The notes beneath the pieces were generated by a model. The model saw nothing but the letters and a program-made list of their open reading frames with translations. It ran no database searches and was not told where the DNA came from. From JAEULH01 sp963805915 (GTDB taxonomy: Bacteria; Pseudomonadota; Alphaproteobacteria; Rhodospirillales; Defluviicoccaceae), in NCBI GenBank assembly GCA_963805915.1, contig CAWDWD010000007.1, positions 186,001 to 250,000 of the forward strand: a DNA stretch of 64,000 nucleotides. The letters run 5' to 3'. The position numbers and the translations under genes were made by a program. This document shows positions 1-8,485 of this stretch, one piece after another (the first letter of the stretch is position 1; every line of letters starts with the position of its first letter).

Positions 1-638
1 CTGTGGTCGCCGGGCCGGAATTGCAGCAGCTCCCAATCGACCGCGATCTTGCGGCTGCCGACCCCGAGAAAGCCGCCGAAGTCGATCACCGCCGCGCGTG
101 GGTGGCCGCCGCTATCGATCAGAACATCAACGATCATGCCGATATCCTCACCGGCGGCGCCCAACACCTTCTTGCCGAGGACACCGGCCGCCTCGTCGGC
201 GGCAATCGTGCGCAGGCCCTTGACGGGGGCCTCCCCCACCGGAGGTTGCGCCGGCGGGGCCGGTCTTGGCAACGGCGGCACCGCGTCGGGGTTGTCCGGT
301 GCGTCGGGATGATCGGCAGGGGGGTTGTTCTGCGCCGCGCGCGCCGCCGCCGGTTGCTCGGCCGCCGAGCTATCCGCTCCCGCCGGCCGGGACGACGCGG
401 ACGGCTCGCCGATCGACCGCTCTTCTGGGTTCTCTTCCGGGTTAGCGTCGAGCGTGCGTTGCCCGGCTGCGTTGTCGGCTGCGTTGTCGGCCGCGGGGGG
501 CGGGGCCTCCGTCGAGCCCTCGCTATCGCCCGCCGCGTATGCGGTTCGCGCGCATACCGGCACAACAACGCCCGCCAAGAAGAGAACGCCGACGACGAAG
601 GAAATTGAGAAGCGGACGCGGGGCGCCCGGTTACTCAT
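1..638 (-). CDS. PRC-barrel domain protein, 3' end cut by window edge
   Basis: The frame starts at the ATG at 638 and is still open at the left edge. It has a short hydrophobic N-terminal segment (about residues 8-28, FVVGVLFLAG) that reads as a signal peptide. A low-complexity Pro/Ala/Asp/Asn-rich linker with small repeats (AADN AADN; NPEE NPEE) follows, then a PRC-barrel-like domain (GKKVLGAAGEDIGMIVDVL ... AAVIDFGGFLGVGSRKIAV). PRC barrels are small beta-barrels, often in envelope or photosynthesis-associated proteins, that usually bind other proteins; no specific role can be given here. The start overlaps the last 8 bases of the ABC transporter gene upstream, so the two are probably co-transcribed and translationally coupled. 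The domain call is fairly sure, the function is open. Confidence 0.8.
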   Translation of the reverse strand, partial: MSNRAPRVRFSISFVVGVLFLAGVVVPVCARTAYAAGDSEGSTEAPPPAADNAADNAAGQRTLDANPEENPEERSIGEPSASSRPAGADSSAAEQPAAARAAQNNPPADHPDAPDNPDAVPPLPRPAPPAQPPVGEAPVKGLRTIAADEAAGVLGKKVLGAAGEDIGMIVDVLIDSGGHPRAAVIDFGGFLGVGSRKIAVDWELLQFRPGDH

Positions 639-2703
639 GCGGGCCTTTCGCCGCGGCAAGCTGGCGGCTGTACATCCGGCTGTAGACCCCGTTGCGCTCG
701 AGCAGATCGATGGACGGCCCGTCCTCGACGATGCAGCCGCGATCGAGCACGACAATCCGGTCGAAGGAGTTGAGCGTCGACAGCCGGTGCGCGATGGCGA
801 TGACCGTCCGGCCCTTGACCAGCCGCATCAACGCCTCCTGGATTGACTGTTCGGACTCAGTGTCGAGCGCCGAAGTCGCCTCGTCGAGCAGGATGATCGG
901 CGCATCGCGCAGGAACGCCCTGGCGATCGCCAACCGCTGGCGCTGGCCGCCGGACAGCTTGACGCCGCGCTCGCCGACCATGGTGTCGAATCCGTCCGGC
1001 AGGCGATTGATGAACTCGGTGCAGTGGGCCGCCTCGGCCGCCCGGTAGACTTCCTCGTCGGTCGCGTCCGGCTTGCCGTAGCGCAGGTTTTCCAGCACCG
1101 AGCGGTGGAACAGTGAAATCTCCTGCTGGACCACCGCGATCGAATGGCGAAGGCTCTGCTGGGTCACCATCGCGATGTCCTGGCCGTCGATCAGGATATG
1201 GCCGTCGTCGGGGTCGTACAGACGCTGGAGCAGCGACAGGATTGTCGACTTGCCGGCGCCGGAGCGGCCGACGAGGCCGACCTTCTGGCCGGGCGCGATA
1301 CTGAGATTGAAGCCTTGCAGCACGTGCTCGCCGTCGGGATAGCTGAATGAGAGGTTGGCGAATTCGACCGAGCCGCCGAGATTGATCAGCGGCTTGGCCT
1401 CTGCGGCGTCGGCCATCTCGTGCGGCAGAGCGAGGACCTGGACCGCCTCGCGCAGCTTGGCGAAGTGCTGGACCACCTCGACCATCGCGGTGGCGAAGTC
1501 GCGCGAGGCGTGCAGGACGGTAAACCCGAGCGTCGTCGTGAGCACGACGTCGCCGACCGAAATGCTGCCCGCGCGCCACAGCGTGATCGCCCAGCTCAGC
1601 ACCCCGGCAGTGACGATAAACACCGATACGGCGTGAAAGAGACGCAACTTCTCGAGTGACCGCAGGCTCTTGCGCTGCGCCGACATCTCGCGGCGGATCT
1701 TCTCCGACAGCCGGTCGCGCTCACGCCCGGCGGCGCCGAACGCGCGCACCAGCCCGATGTTGCTGACGACGTCGGTTAGATCGCCGGTGACCGCCGCCGC
1801 CCGCCCGGCGAAGCGGGCGTGAAGATGGCTGCCGCCCGACGCGAGCCTGCCGATGATCGCGCCGAGGATGGAGATGATGACGACCAGCACCAGCGTGATC
1901 TGCCAGTTGATGGTGCTCAGGACCGCGACGCTCGCGACCACCGCCGCGGCCGGGGGAATTGTCGTCCAGGTCAGCGAATTCTCGATCGACCACGACGAAT
2001 TGGCCGCGGTCGTGATCCGGCCGGCCAGCGCGCCCGGGAACCGGTCGGAAAAGTAGCGCGTACCATGGCCCGACAGGTGGTCGAACAGATCAAGCCGCAT
2101 GTCACCACCGACGGCGGGAAAGGCGTACGTCGCGGCCCACCCGGCGGCGCGGAAGAGCATATTATCGCCAGCAACCAGGGCAAGCAGGAGAATGACCGCG
2201 CCCCACAGCTGAACGTTTGTAGGCGTTCCCAGGCCGAGAACGTCGACCAGGTTCTTCACCCCGTACTGGGCGCCAATGCTGCAGCCGACGGCGCCAAGGA
2301 CGCAGGCGAGAACGATCAGGTGGCTCGACATCCGGCGGCGGACGTAGTGGAGCAGGAAATGCGCGGCGCCGTGGGTCGCGTGCGGCGGCAAAGCGGATTG
2401 ACCGCAACGATGTCCTATCGCAGCATCGAGCGATTTGCCGGCGGTTCGCTCGCTCTGCCCATGATTTCCAGGAGCGTCGGCGGAACGAGCGTCCGAGTCG
2501 GGTGTTGGATCCTTGCCGCCATCTCGGCTTGTATCCCGGTCGATCGGTGCCGGATCCGGCACTAAATCGGGTGAGAGAACGTCGAGCGTTATGACATTGT
2601 CGGCCGCTTCCGGCCCACGCGTCTTCTCCGCCCGCTGGCGCACGTGCCTTTGATTGCTCATCGCGTCCCGCTCAGTTGCTCTAAGGGATAGCCCTTGAGA
2701 CAT
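631..2703 (-). CDS. ABC transporter, fused permease and ATPase (MsbA/exporter type)
   Basis: This is a half-transporter of 690 residues, expected to work as an inner-membrane homodimer. Residues 1-120 are hydrophilic and charged, longer than usual for the family. A six-helix exporter-type membrane domain (about 125-420) and a nucleotide-binding domain follow. Walker A GRSGAGKS is near 478, the signature LSGGQRQ near 582, Walker B IILLDEATSALD near 603, and the H-loop reads IAIAHRLST. The substrate cannot be told from sequence; lipids, peptides or drugs are typical for the family. An ATG at 2703 opens the frame, but a later start (for example M15) is possible because of the non-conserved N-terminus. 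It overlaps the downstream PRC-barrel gene by 8 bases. Confidence 0.9.
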   Translation of the reverse strand: MSQGLSLRATERDAMSNQRHVRQRAEKTRGPEAADNVITLDVLSPDLVPDPAPIDRDTSRDGGKDPTPDSDARSADAPGNHGQSERTAGKSLDAAIGHRCGQSALPPHATHGAAHFLLHYVRRRMSSHLIVLACVLGAVGCSIGAQYGVKNLVDVLGLGTPTNVQLWGAVILLLALVAGDNMLFRAAGWAATYAFPAVGGDMRLDLFDHLSGHGTRYFSDRFPGALAGRITTAANSSWSIENSLTWTTIPPAAAVVASVAVLSTINWQITLVLVVIISILGAIIGRLASGGSHLHARFAGRAAAVTGDLTDVVSNIGLVRAFGAAGRERDRLSEKIRREMSAQRKSLRSLEKLRLFHAVSVFIVTAGVLSWAITLWRAGSISVGDVVLTTTLGFTVLHASRDFATAMVEVVQHFAKLREAVQVLALPHEMADAAEAKPLINLGGSVEFANLSFSYPDGEHVLQGFNLSIAPGQKVGLVGRSGAGKSTILSLLQRLYDPDDGHILIDGQDIAMVTQQSLRHSIAVVQQEISLFHRSVLENLRYGKPDATDEEVYRAAEAAHCTEFINRLPDGFDTMVGERGVKLSGGQRQRLAIARAFLRDAPIILLDEATSALDTESEQSIQEALMRLVKGRTVIAIAHRLSTLNSFDRIVVLDRGCIVEDGPSIDLLERNGVYSRMYSRQLAAAKGPHE

Positions 2704-2941
2704 TAAGACGTCAATTCTGGCAGAAATCTGGTCCGCAACGGAATAATTTTGTGCGCTGCAAACATGGAAAAACGCTCATGCCCCTCTTTCCGCGGACGGT
2801 AAACACCCGCGGTCGGTTGAAGTTCCTCGGCTGGCGCATGCCGAAAAGAAGCGGCAAACCGTTGCCGGAGTGGGTCTGACGGGGCTTATGGACAAGCGGA
2901 TGGAAGGGTACGCGAGCCTTTATCCCGAGCGTCATCTTCGG

Positions 2942-3786
2942 ATGCTTAAGGCCTATGGCTTCGGCCTATTTTCGCTCCCGCGCTACCGCGAGACGACCCG
3001 CGGTGATTGGCGGATTGCCGCCACCTGCCCAGTCTCGCCGATGGTTACCTTTCGGGATCGAGCCTCGAATGCGCGCGTCATGTGCTTTATCAAGGCCGTT
3101 TGCCGTGGATGTCGACCGGGCTTATGGAGCAGGAGAGCCACGCGTTCCACGTTGCCGCGGCAACCGGCGTTGTCGTTGTCGCCGGGCTCGGCATGGCGAT
3201 GTACGTCCACGCCGTCGCGGCCAAGCAGAGCGTCGAGCACGTCATCGTGGTCGAGCAGTCCGCCGCGGTCATCGATCTGATGCGCGACGCGGTGGCCTGG
3301 GATACCTGGCCGAGCCGCGGAAAGTTGTTGATCTTGCAAGCCGACGCGCTCGATCCGGAGCTCGGCCCCCACATCGACGACGCCGCGCACGGCCGCCGGC
3401 CGGACTACTTGTTCGCCGATATTTGGCCCCGCTGCGCGTCGCCGCAAGCGCCCGGCGAGACGGCGGCGATGGTCCGCGCGCTGCGGCCCCAAGCCGCCGG
3501 CTGGTGGGGCCAGGAACTGGCGTTCGCGGCGTCGCCGCAGGGCGCCGAGGCTGAGAGCGACGATCCTGCCGCCGCGCGGGCGACGCTCGATGCTTATTTC
3601 GCCGAACTCGGTGTGCCGGTGCCGGTGAGCGCGGGTTATGCGACATTCTGCCGCGACGTTGCCGCCGCCAATGCAACAAAGTCCAAGGCAGGCGTCCAGA
3701 CGAGGGCCAAGACGACGGGGGCCAAGACGCGGGCTTCGTCCCTGAGCGGGGCTTGGCGGCGGCTGTTCGGGCCGTCGCGACGGTGA
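2942..3786 (+). CDS. putative class I SAM-dependent methyltransferase-like protein (frame break near 3040)
   Basis: The main frame opens at a TTG at 3007, directly after an in-frame TGA, and ends at 3786. It contains a nucleotide-binding-like loop (VVVVAGLGMAMYVHAV), an acidic strand end (VIVVEQS) and LQADALD, like the SAM site of spermidine-synthase-type methyltransferases. The N-terminus looks truncated. The other forward frame from an ATG at 2942 encodes a plausible beginning (MLKAYGFGLFSLPRYRETT, then DWRIAATCPVS), which would join to DGYLSGSSLECARHVLYQG if one base were missing near 3035-3045. The joined version is inference. The C-terminal tail is basic with a repeated KTxxAKTR stretch. 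No reaction can be assigned; the MscS gene follows closely on the same strand. Confidence 0.55.
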
Positions 3787-3800
3787 TAGCCTCATCCACC

Positions 3801-5249
3801 ATGGCCAGCGCGCGGATAGCTCGTCTAATGACGTCGACCCCCATGACTGCGACCGGCGTTCCGGCCCCCGGTGTCGGCCGCTCGGCCGTCCGGCGCGCCC
3901 GCGCGATCCTTTGCCTGCTCGCCCTGCTCGCCGTGTTCGCCGCACGACCCGCCGCCGCTCAGGACGGGCTTGTCCCGGCGCTGCAATCGGGCTCCGGCCA
4001 GCCGGTGGCGTCGGCGCCGGCGGATAAAACCGTTGACGCCGAGGTCGATCCGGCCAAGGACGAGGCCATCGCCCGCCGTCTGCGCGGGACCTTCGAGACC
4101 GTCGATGGCCTGGAGCCGGTTCAGGTTCAGGTGAGGTCCGGGGTTGTCGTGCTCTCGGGCGAGGTCAGCACCCAGGCGCTGCGCGACCAGGCGGGGCGTC
4201 TCGCCCGCAATGTCAGAGGTGTCGCCGAGGTCGAGAACCGCGTCGAGGTCGCCCAGGATCTGGAAGGGCGGCTGACGCCGGCCTTGAAGCGGCTTGGTAT
4301 CGCGTGGACTGATTTCGTCCGGCTGTTGCCGGTGCTTCTCGTCGGCCTGGCGATTGTCGCCGCGGCGGTGGTGCTCGGCCGCTGGCTGGCGCGGCGCAAG
4401 GCGCTCTTTCGCCGCATCGCCGCCAACGCCTTCATTGCCGAACTGCTCGGCCAAATCATCCAGACCGCGGTCATCCTGGGCGGCGCCGCGCTGGCGCTGC
4501 TACTGCTCGACGCCACCAGTCTGTTCAACACCTTGTTGGGCGCGGCCGGTATCGTCGGCCTCGCGCTCGGGTTCGCGCTCCGCGACACCGTCGAAAACTA
4601 TATCGCCAGTATTCTGCTGAGTCTGCGCCGCCCGTTCGATCCCTACGACCATGTCAGCATCGAAAACCATGAAGGGATCGTTGTCCGGCTGACCTCGCGC
4701 GCGACCGTGCTGCTGACGCTCGACGGCAACCAGGTCCGCATTCCCAATGCCACCGTTTTCAAGGGCCTGATCGTCAATTTCACCCAGCAGCCGCGCCGCC
4801 GCTTCACCTTCCCGCTCGGCATCGCGCCCGACGAGGACCTTGCCCGGGCGCAGCGGACCGCGACCGAGGCCCTTGCCACGGTCGACGGCATTCTGGCCGA
4901 TCCGGCGCCGTCGGCGCTTTACGAAAGCTTAGGTGATTCCGTCGTCAACCTGACCGTCGCCGGCTGGGTCGACCAGGCCAGCCATGACTTCCTTCGCGTC
5001 CGCAGCGAGGCCATCCGGGTCGTGCTATCGCGGATGGGCGAGGCCGGCGTTGATCTTCCCGAACCGACGCTACGCCTGCGCCGTGCACCGCGTGCCTCGC
5101 CGCCGGCGGCGGACGAGAACATTCCGGGCGGACGGGAGAAGGCGCCACCGGCGATCGCGACCGCCCGCGACCCATCCCTCGATCGCGTGGTCGAACAAGA
5201 GCGCAGCCGCCGCGAGGACATCCTCGATCCGAACGGCCCCGAGGAATAG
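3801..5249 (+). CDS. mechanosensitive ion channel (MscS family) with periplasmic BON domain
   Basis: The gene encodes a protein of about 482 residues. It has a cleavable-looking signal (ILCLLALLAVFAARPAAAQDG), then a BON domain (AIARRLRGTF ... VVVLSGEVSTQALRDQAGRLA ... GVAEVENRVEV), then an MscS core. The core shows two or three membrane helices, the pore-lining helix rich in Gly/Ala (LLGAAGIVGLALGFALRDTVENYIASILL), and the beta domain (RPFDPYDHVSIENHEGIVVRLTSR). MscS channels release solutes on hypo-osmotic shock; BON domains are thought to bind membranes or peptidoglycan. The frame is open from 3753, but that would overlap the preceding gene, so the ATG at 3801 (or 3828) is preferred. The C-terminus is charged and poorly conserved. 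Confidence 0.9.
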   Translation: MASARIARLMTSTPMTATGVPAPGVGRSAVRRARAILCLLALLAVFAARPAAAQDGLVPALQSGSGQPVASAPADKTVDAEVDPAKDEAIARRLRGTFETVDGLEPVQVQVRSGVVVLSGEVSTQALRDQAGRLARNVRGVAEVENRVEVAQDLEGRLTPALKRLGIAWTDFVRLLPVLLVGLAIVAAAVVLGRWLARRKALFRRIAANAFIAELLGQIIQTAVILGGAALALLLLDATSLFNTLLGAAGIVGLALGFALRDTVENYIASILLSLRRPFDPYDHVSIENHEGIVVRLTSRATVLLTLDGNQVRIPNATVFKGLIVNFTQQPRRRFTFPLGIAPDEDLARAQRTATEALATVDGILADPAPSALYESLGDSVVNLTVAGWVDQASHDFLRVRSEAIRVVLSRMGEAGVDLPEPTLRLRRAPRASPPAADENIPGGREKAPPAIATARDPSLDRVVEQERSRREDILDPNGPEE

Positions 5250-5338
5250 CCGAAGGAGAGCCGGGCGCGGCAGGGTCGGCTTAACGCTTGGCATTGTGTG
5301 TATTGCGGTCGGGGAGCGAGGCTCGCTATGATTTCACC

Positions 5339-5608
5339 ATGACCGGACTCAATTCATGCTTATTGACGCGGACGACCTTGCTCAAGGCCGCTGGGCTCGC
5401 GCTCGCTGGGCTCGCATTCGCCGGTTGCCAAGGTGTCGAAACGTCTCCGCCGGTCTATGTCGAGCCGGCGCCGCCGACCATGCTTGAGCGCCAGGCCCTC
5501 GGTCTGGACGCCGATGTTCCGTACTTCCTTGACAAGTTCCGCCGGTGCGCGGCTTTCGCATCCTACGGCTACTGCCGCAACGAGATGTACGGCGGAGGCG
5601 AAATTTGA
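5339..5608 (+). CDS. small putative lipoprotein
   Basis: This 89-residue protein has a typical lipoprotein signal: a short positively charged start, a hydrophobic stretch (LLKAAGLALAGLAFAGC) and a lipobox FAGC with Cys near residue 30. The mature part is small, Pro-rich at first (VYVEPAPP), with three further cysteines in RRCAAFASYGYCRNE. The ATG at 5339 is preferred over the frame opening at 5288 because it sits right before the signal peptide. No family is recognised. The stop TGA lies inside a TTGACC that could serve as an alternative start for the next small gene. Confidence 0.65.
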   Translation: MTGLNSCLLTRTTLLKAAGLALAGLAFAGCQGVETSPPVYVEPAPPTMLERQALGLDADVPYFLDKFRRCAAFASYGYCRNEMYGGGEI

Positions 5609-5616
5609 CCGGCAAC

Positions 5617-5817
5617 ATGCCGTTCGAGAACATGGCGCCGAGGGCGCGGGCCGAGGCCGCGCGGGCTGCGTCGATGTATCTGCTGAGCAACGATTTTGTC
5701 AGCCTGGACGAGGCATGCGAACGGCGGGAACTGGCGTTGCGACAGTTGTGGGACGAGATCATGGCCGAAGCCGGCCTGCCGGCCTGCGGTGTTCCGGTTT
5801 TCGCCTTCGCAACGTGA
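5617..5817 (+). CDS. small hypothetical protein
   Basis: A 66-residue soluble protein starting at an ATG 8 bases after the preceding lipoprotein stop (MPFENMAPRARAEAARAAS). Predicted helices include RAEAARAASMYLLSND and SLDEACERRELALRQLWDEIM. No known domain is recognised. Its tight spacing suggests it is co-transcribed with the lipoprotein gene. A TTG at 5605, overlapping the upstream stop codon, is an alternative start. Confidence 0.5.
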   Translation: MPFENMAPRARAEAARAASMYLLSNDFVSLDEACERRELALRQLWDEIMAEAGLPACGVPVFAFAT

Positions 5818-5896
5818 GCGCGGCGCGGGCAGGGCAGTGACCGGCGCGCCGCCTTGGGCCGGGCGGCCCGCCCCCCTTGGATGACGCCCCCCTTGG

Positions 5897-6526
5897 ATGA
5901 TGCTCACCTTGGATGATGCCCTCTACGCCCTGGACCTGTTCGGCGTTGGCGTGTTCGCGGTCAGCGGGACGCTGAAGGCCGCGGAAAAGAACATGGACAT
6001 CTTCGGCTGCGTCCTGATCGCGGCGGTGACCGGTATCGGCGGTGGAACGCTGCGCGATGTGCTGCTCGGCGCCTCTCCGGTATTCTGGGTGGCGCGAAAC
6101 GAGTATCTGGGCGTTTGCGCGGCGGCCGCGCTGGCCGTCTTTGCCGCGGCCCGTGGCGCGCGCCTCGGTCTGCGCCAACTCTGGTTGACTTGGGCCGACG
6201 CGCTGGGCCTCGCCATCTTCTGCGTCATCGGCGCGCGGGCGGCGATGGCGGCGGGCGCGCCGATGGCCGTGGCCGTGCTCATGGGGGTGATGACCGCGAC
6301 CTTCGGCGGGGTGATCCGCGACCTGCTCTGCGCCGAGATCCCGCTCATTCTTCAGCGCGAGATCTACGCCACCGCCGCAGCGGCCGGCGCCGCCGCCTAC
6401 GTCGTGGTGTTCGCGCTCACCGCCCACGAGCCCGCCGCGATCGCCGTCGGCCTTACCTTAAGCTTCGCCGCGCGCGCCGCCGGGATCGTTTTTGGGCTGT
6501 CCCTGCCGAGCTTCCCGCGGCGTTAA
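5897..6526 (+). CDS. trimeric intracellular cation channel (TRIC/UPF0126) family protein
   Basis: This membrane protein of 209 residues has about seven hydrophobic segments arranged as two similar halves, each with the Gly-rich signature of the UPF0126/TRIC fold. The first half reads DLFGVGVFAVSGTLKA ... GIGGGTLRDVLLG, the second VMTATFGGVIRDLLC. Eukaryotic TRIC proteins are K+ channels; bacterial members (YicG-like) form similar trimers, but their physiological role is unclear. The start has little Shine-Dalgarno support, and the 11-mer cttggatgatg occurs twice around it, so either of two adjacent ATGs could be used. It is convergent with recJ, with 18 bases between the ends. Confidence 0.85.
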   Translation: MMLTLDDALYALDLFGVGVFAVSGTLKAAEKNMDIFGCVLIAAVTGIGGGTLRDVLLGASPVFWVARNEYLGVCAAAALAVFAAARGARLGLRQLWLTWADALGLAIFCVIGARAAMAAGAPMAVAVLMGVMTATFGGVIRDLLCAEIPLILQREIYATAAAAGAAAYVVVFALTAHEPAAIAVGLTLSFAARAAGIVFGLSLPSFPRR

Positions 6527-6544
6527 GGATCGGCGCGGGCAGGA

Positions 6545-8356
6545 TCAGGAGTACGCCGGCGCGGCGTCGTCGATGAGAAGCTGAAGGCGGCGCGATCCCC
6601 GCCAGGTCTTTTGCTGCAACCGGCCGGCGACGTGGAAGGCCGCGCCCGCATGATTGGCGAGCGCGTCGCCGAGCGGGGTGCCGCGGCTGCGAAAGGCGAT
6701 GGCCTCGATCCTCGCCCCTTCCGGATCGGCCAAAGTCAGGCGCAGGTGGCCGTTGCCGATCGGCTGGCTGGAGGCCACGCGCGCAGCGGCGATGACGAAG
6801 CGCGGTTCGGGATTGTCGGTGCCGAACGGCACCAGCCGCTCGACCCCGCCGGCGAGGGCAGCCAACCCGCCGACCAGCGAGACCGCGGCGTCGAGATAGA
6901 AGGGCGGGGCCTCCTCGGCGGCCGCCGCGGCAAAGCGCGCGGCAAGAAAATCGGGAAGCTCGTCGATCCGTGCGCGCTCGATGCTGAACCCGGCGGCCAT
7001 CGGGTGGCCGCCGCCCTTGATCAGCAAACCGGCCGCGACCGCGGCATTGACCGCGGCGCCGAGATCGCGGCCCGGAACCGAGCGGCCGGAGCCGGTCCCC
7101 TGCTCGCCGGTGAGCGAAATGACCAGCGAGGGCCGGCCGAACCGCTCGGTCAGGCGGCTGGCGACGATGCCGATCACGCCCGGATGCCAATCCTCGCCGG
7201 CGACAACGAGCGGAGACGGCGGGGTCCGTCCGCCGTATCGCTGTTCGACCTGGTCCAGGGCCCGGTCGAGAACCCCGGCCTCGATGCGCTGCCGCTCCTT
7301 GTTGAAGCCGTCGAGACGCAAGGCCAAGGCGCGGGCCTCCGCCTCATCGTCGGTCGAAAGCAGGCGCGAGCCCATGGCGGCCTCGCCGACCCGCCCGCCG
7401 GCGTTGATGCGCGGGCCGAACATGAAGCCGAGCTCAAACGCGCCCGGCGGCTGATGCAGATCGACCAGATCGGCCAGGGCGCGGAGGCCGGCGTTTCGCC
7501 GCTGAGCCATGACCTTGAGGCCCTGGATGACGAACGCGCGATTGACCCCGCGCAGCGGGACCATGTCGCACACCGTGCCGAGGGCGACCAGATCGAGGAG
7601 CTGGCGTAAGTCCGGCTCGCTGCGCCCGGTGAAATAGCCGCGCTCGCGCAATCGCCGGTTGACCGCGACCGCGAGCAGGAAGGCGACGCCGACGGCGGCC
7701 AAGTGCCCGTGTCCCGAGGTGTCGTCGTGCCGATTGGGATTGACGATCGCGCGGGCCCGCGGTGGCGTCCTGGCCGCCTCGTGGTGGTCGACGACGATGA
7801 CATCGAGCCCGGCCGTGGCGGCCTCGGCCAGGGGCTCGTGCGCCGAGGTGCCGCAATCGACGGTGATGACAAGCCTCGTTCCCGCCGCCGCGAGCTCTCG
7901 CAGGGCGCGCGTATTCGGCCCGTAGCCTTCCTTGATCCGGTCGGGGATGTAGACTCCGGCCTCGATCCCCAGCCCTCGAAAGAAGCGCACAAGAACCGCG
8001 CTCGCGGTCGCGCCGTCGACGTCGTAATCGCCGAAGACGACGATCGGCTCGCGTCGCGCAACGGCCGCGATGATCCGTTCCGCGGCCACCGCCATGTCGG
8101 CAAGGCTGTCGGGATCGGGGAGCAGGCGGCGCAGCGTCGGGCCGCAGAAGTCGGCCGCGGCCTCGGCATCAATGCCGCGCGCGGCGAGCAGCCGGCCGAT
8201 GAGAGAGGGAGCATCAAGCGTCTGGGCGATGGCTGCCGCCATTCGTTCATCCACCGGGCGGAGCAGCCAGCGCTTGCCGCACAACGAGCGCTCGACCCCG
8301 AGCACGCTTGTTCCGACATCGCGGCCGTCGAGCACCGCTGCCGAGGCGGGCATCAA
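6545..8356 (-). CDS. recJ: single-stranded-DNA-specific exonuclease RecJ
   Basis: This 603-residue protein is a DHH-superfamily 5'-3' ssDNA exonuclease acting in RecF-pathway recombination, mismatch repair and base excision repair. The metal-binding motifs are visible in order: VVFGDYDVDGATA near residue 107-118, VITVDCGTSAHEP near 147, and VIVVDHHEA near 187. The downstream DHHA1 region shows GSGRSVPGRDL and GGGHPMAAGF, which bind single-stranded DNA. Length is normal for RecJ. It lies directly downstream of homoserine dehydrogenase on the same strand, a common alphaproteobacterial arrangement, except that glpX is not between them here. Confidence 0.96.
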   Translation of the reverse strand: MMPASAAVLDGRDVGTSVLGVERSLCGKRWLLRPVDERMAAAIAQTLDAPSLIGRLLAARGIDAEAAADFCGPTLRRLLPDPDSLADMAVAAERIIAAVARREPIVVFGDYDVDGATASAVLVRFFRGLGIEAGVYIPDRIKEGYGPNTRALRELAAAGTRLVITVDCGTSAHEPLAEAATAGLDVIVVDHHEAARTPPRARAIVNPNRHDDTSGHGHLAAVGVAFLLAVAVNRRLRERGYFTGRSEPDLRQLLDLVALGTVCDMVPLRGVNRAFVIQGLKVMAQRRNAGLRALADLVDLHQPPGAFELGFMFGPRINAGGRVGEAAMGSRLLSTDDEAEARALALRLDGFNKERQRIEAGVLDRALDQVEQRYGGRTPPSPLVVAGEDWHPGVIGIVASRLTERFGRPSLVISLTGEQGTGSGRSVPGRDLGAAVNAAVAAGLLIKGGGHPMAAGFSIERARIDELPDFLAARFAAAAAEEAPPFYLDAAVSLVGGLAALAGGVERLVPFGTDNPEPRFVIAAARVASSQPIGNGHLRLTLADPEGARIEAIAFRSRGTPLGDALANHAGAAFHVAGRLQQKTWRGSRRLQLLIDDAAPAYS

Positions 8357-8485
8357 GCGGACAGGCTTCGACTACGAAGTTTGATCATAACCAAATATAG
8401 CGCGAGACGGGTCCGCTCGCCCAACATCTTTCCCGCCTACAGCCATGACGCCGCGCGAGGCCGCTTGCGCAACCATGCGGTTTGT

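Noticed and set aside
2711..2935. Small minus-strand frame upstream of the ABC transporter
   Set aside because: No signal, motif or ribosome site; region is better explained as the upstream region of the flanking genes.
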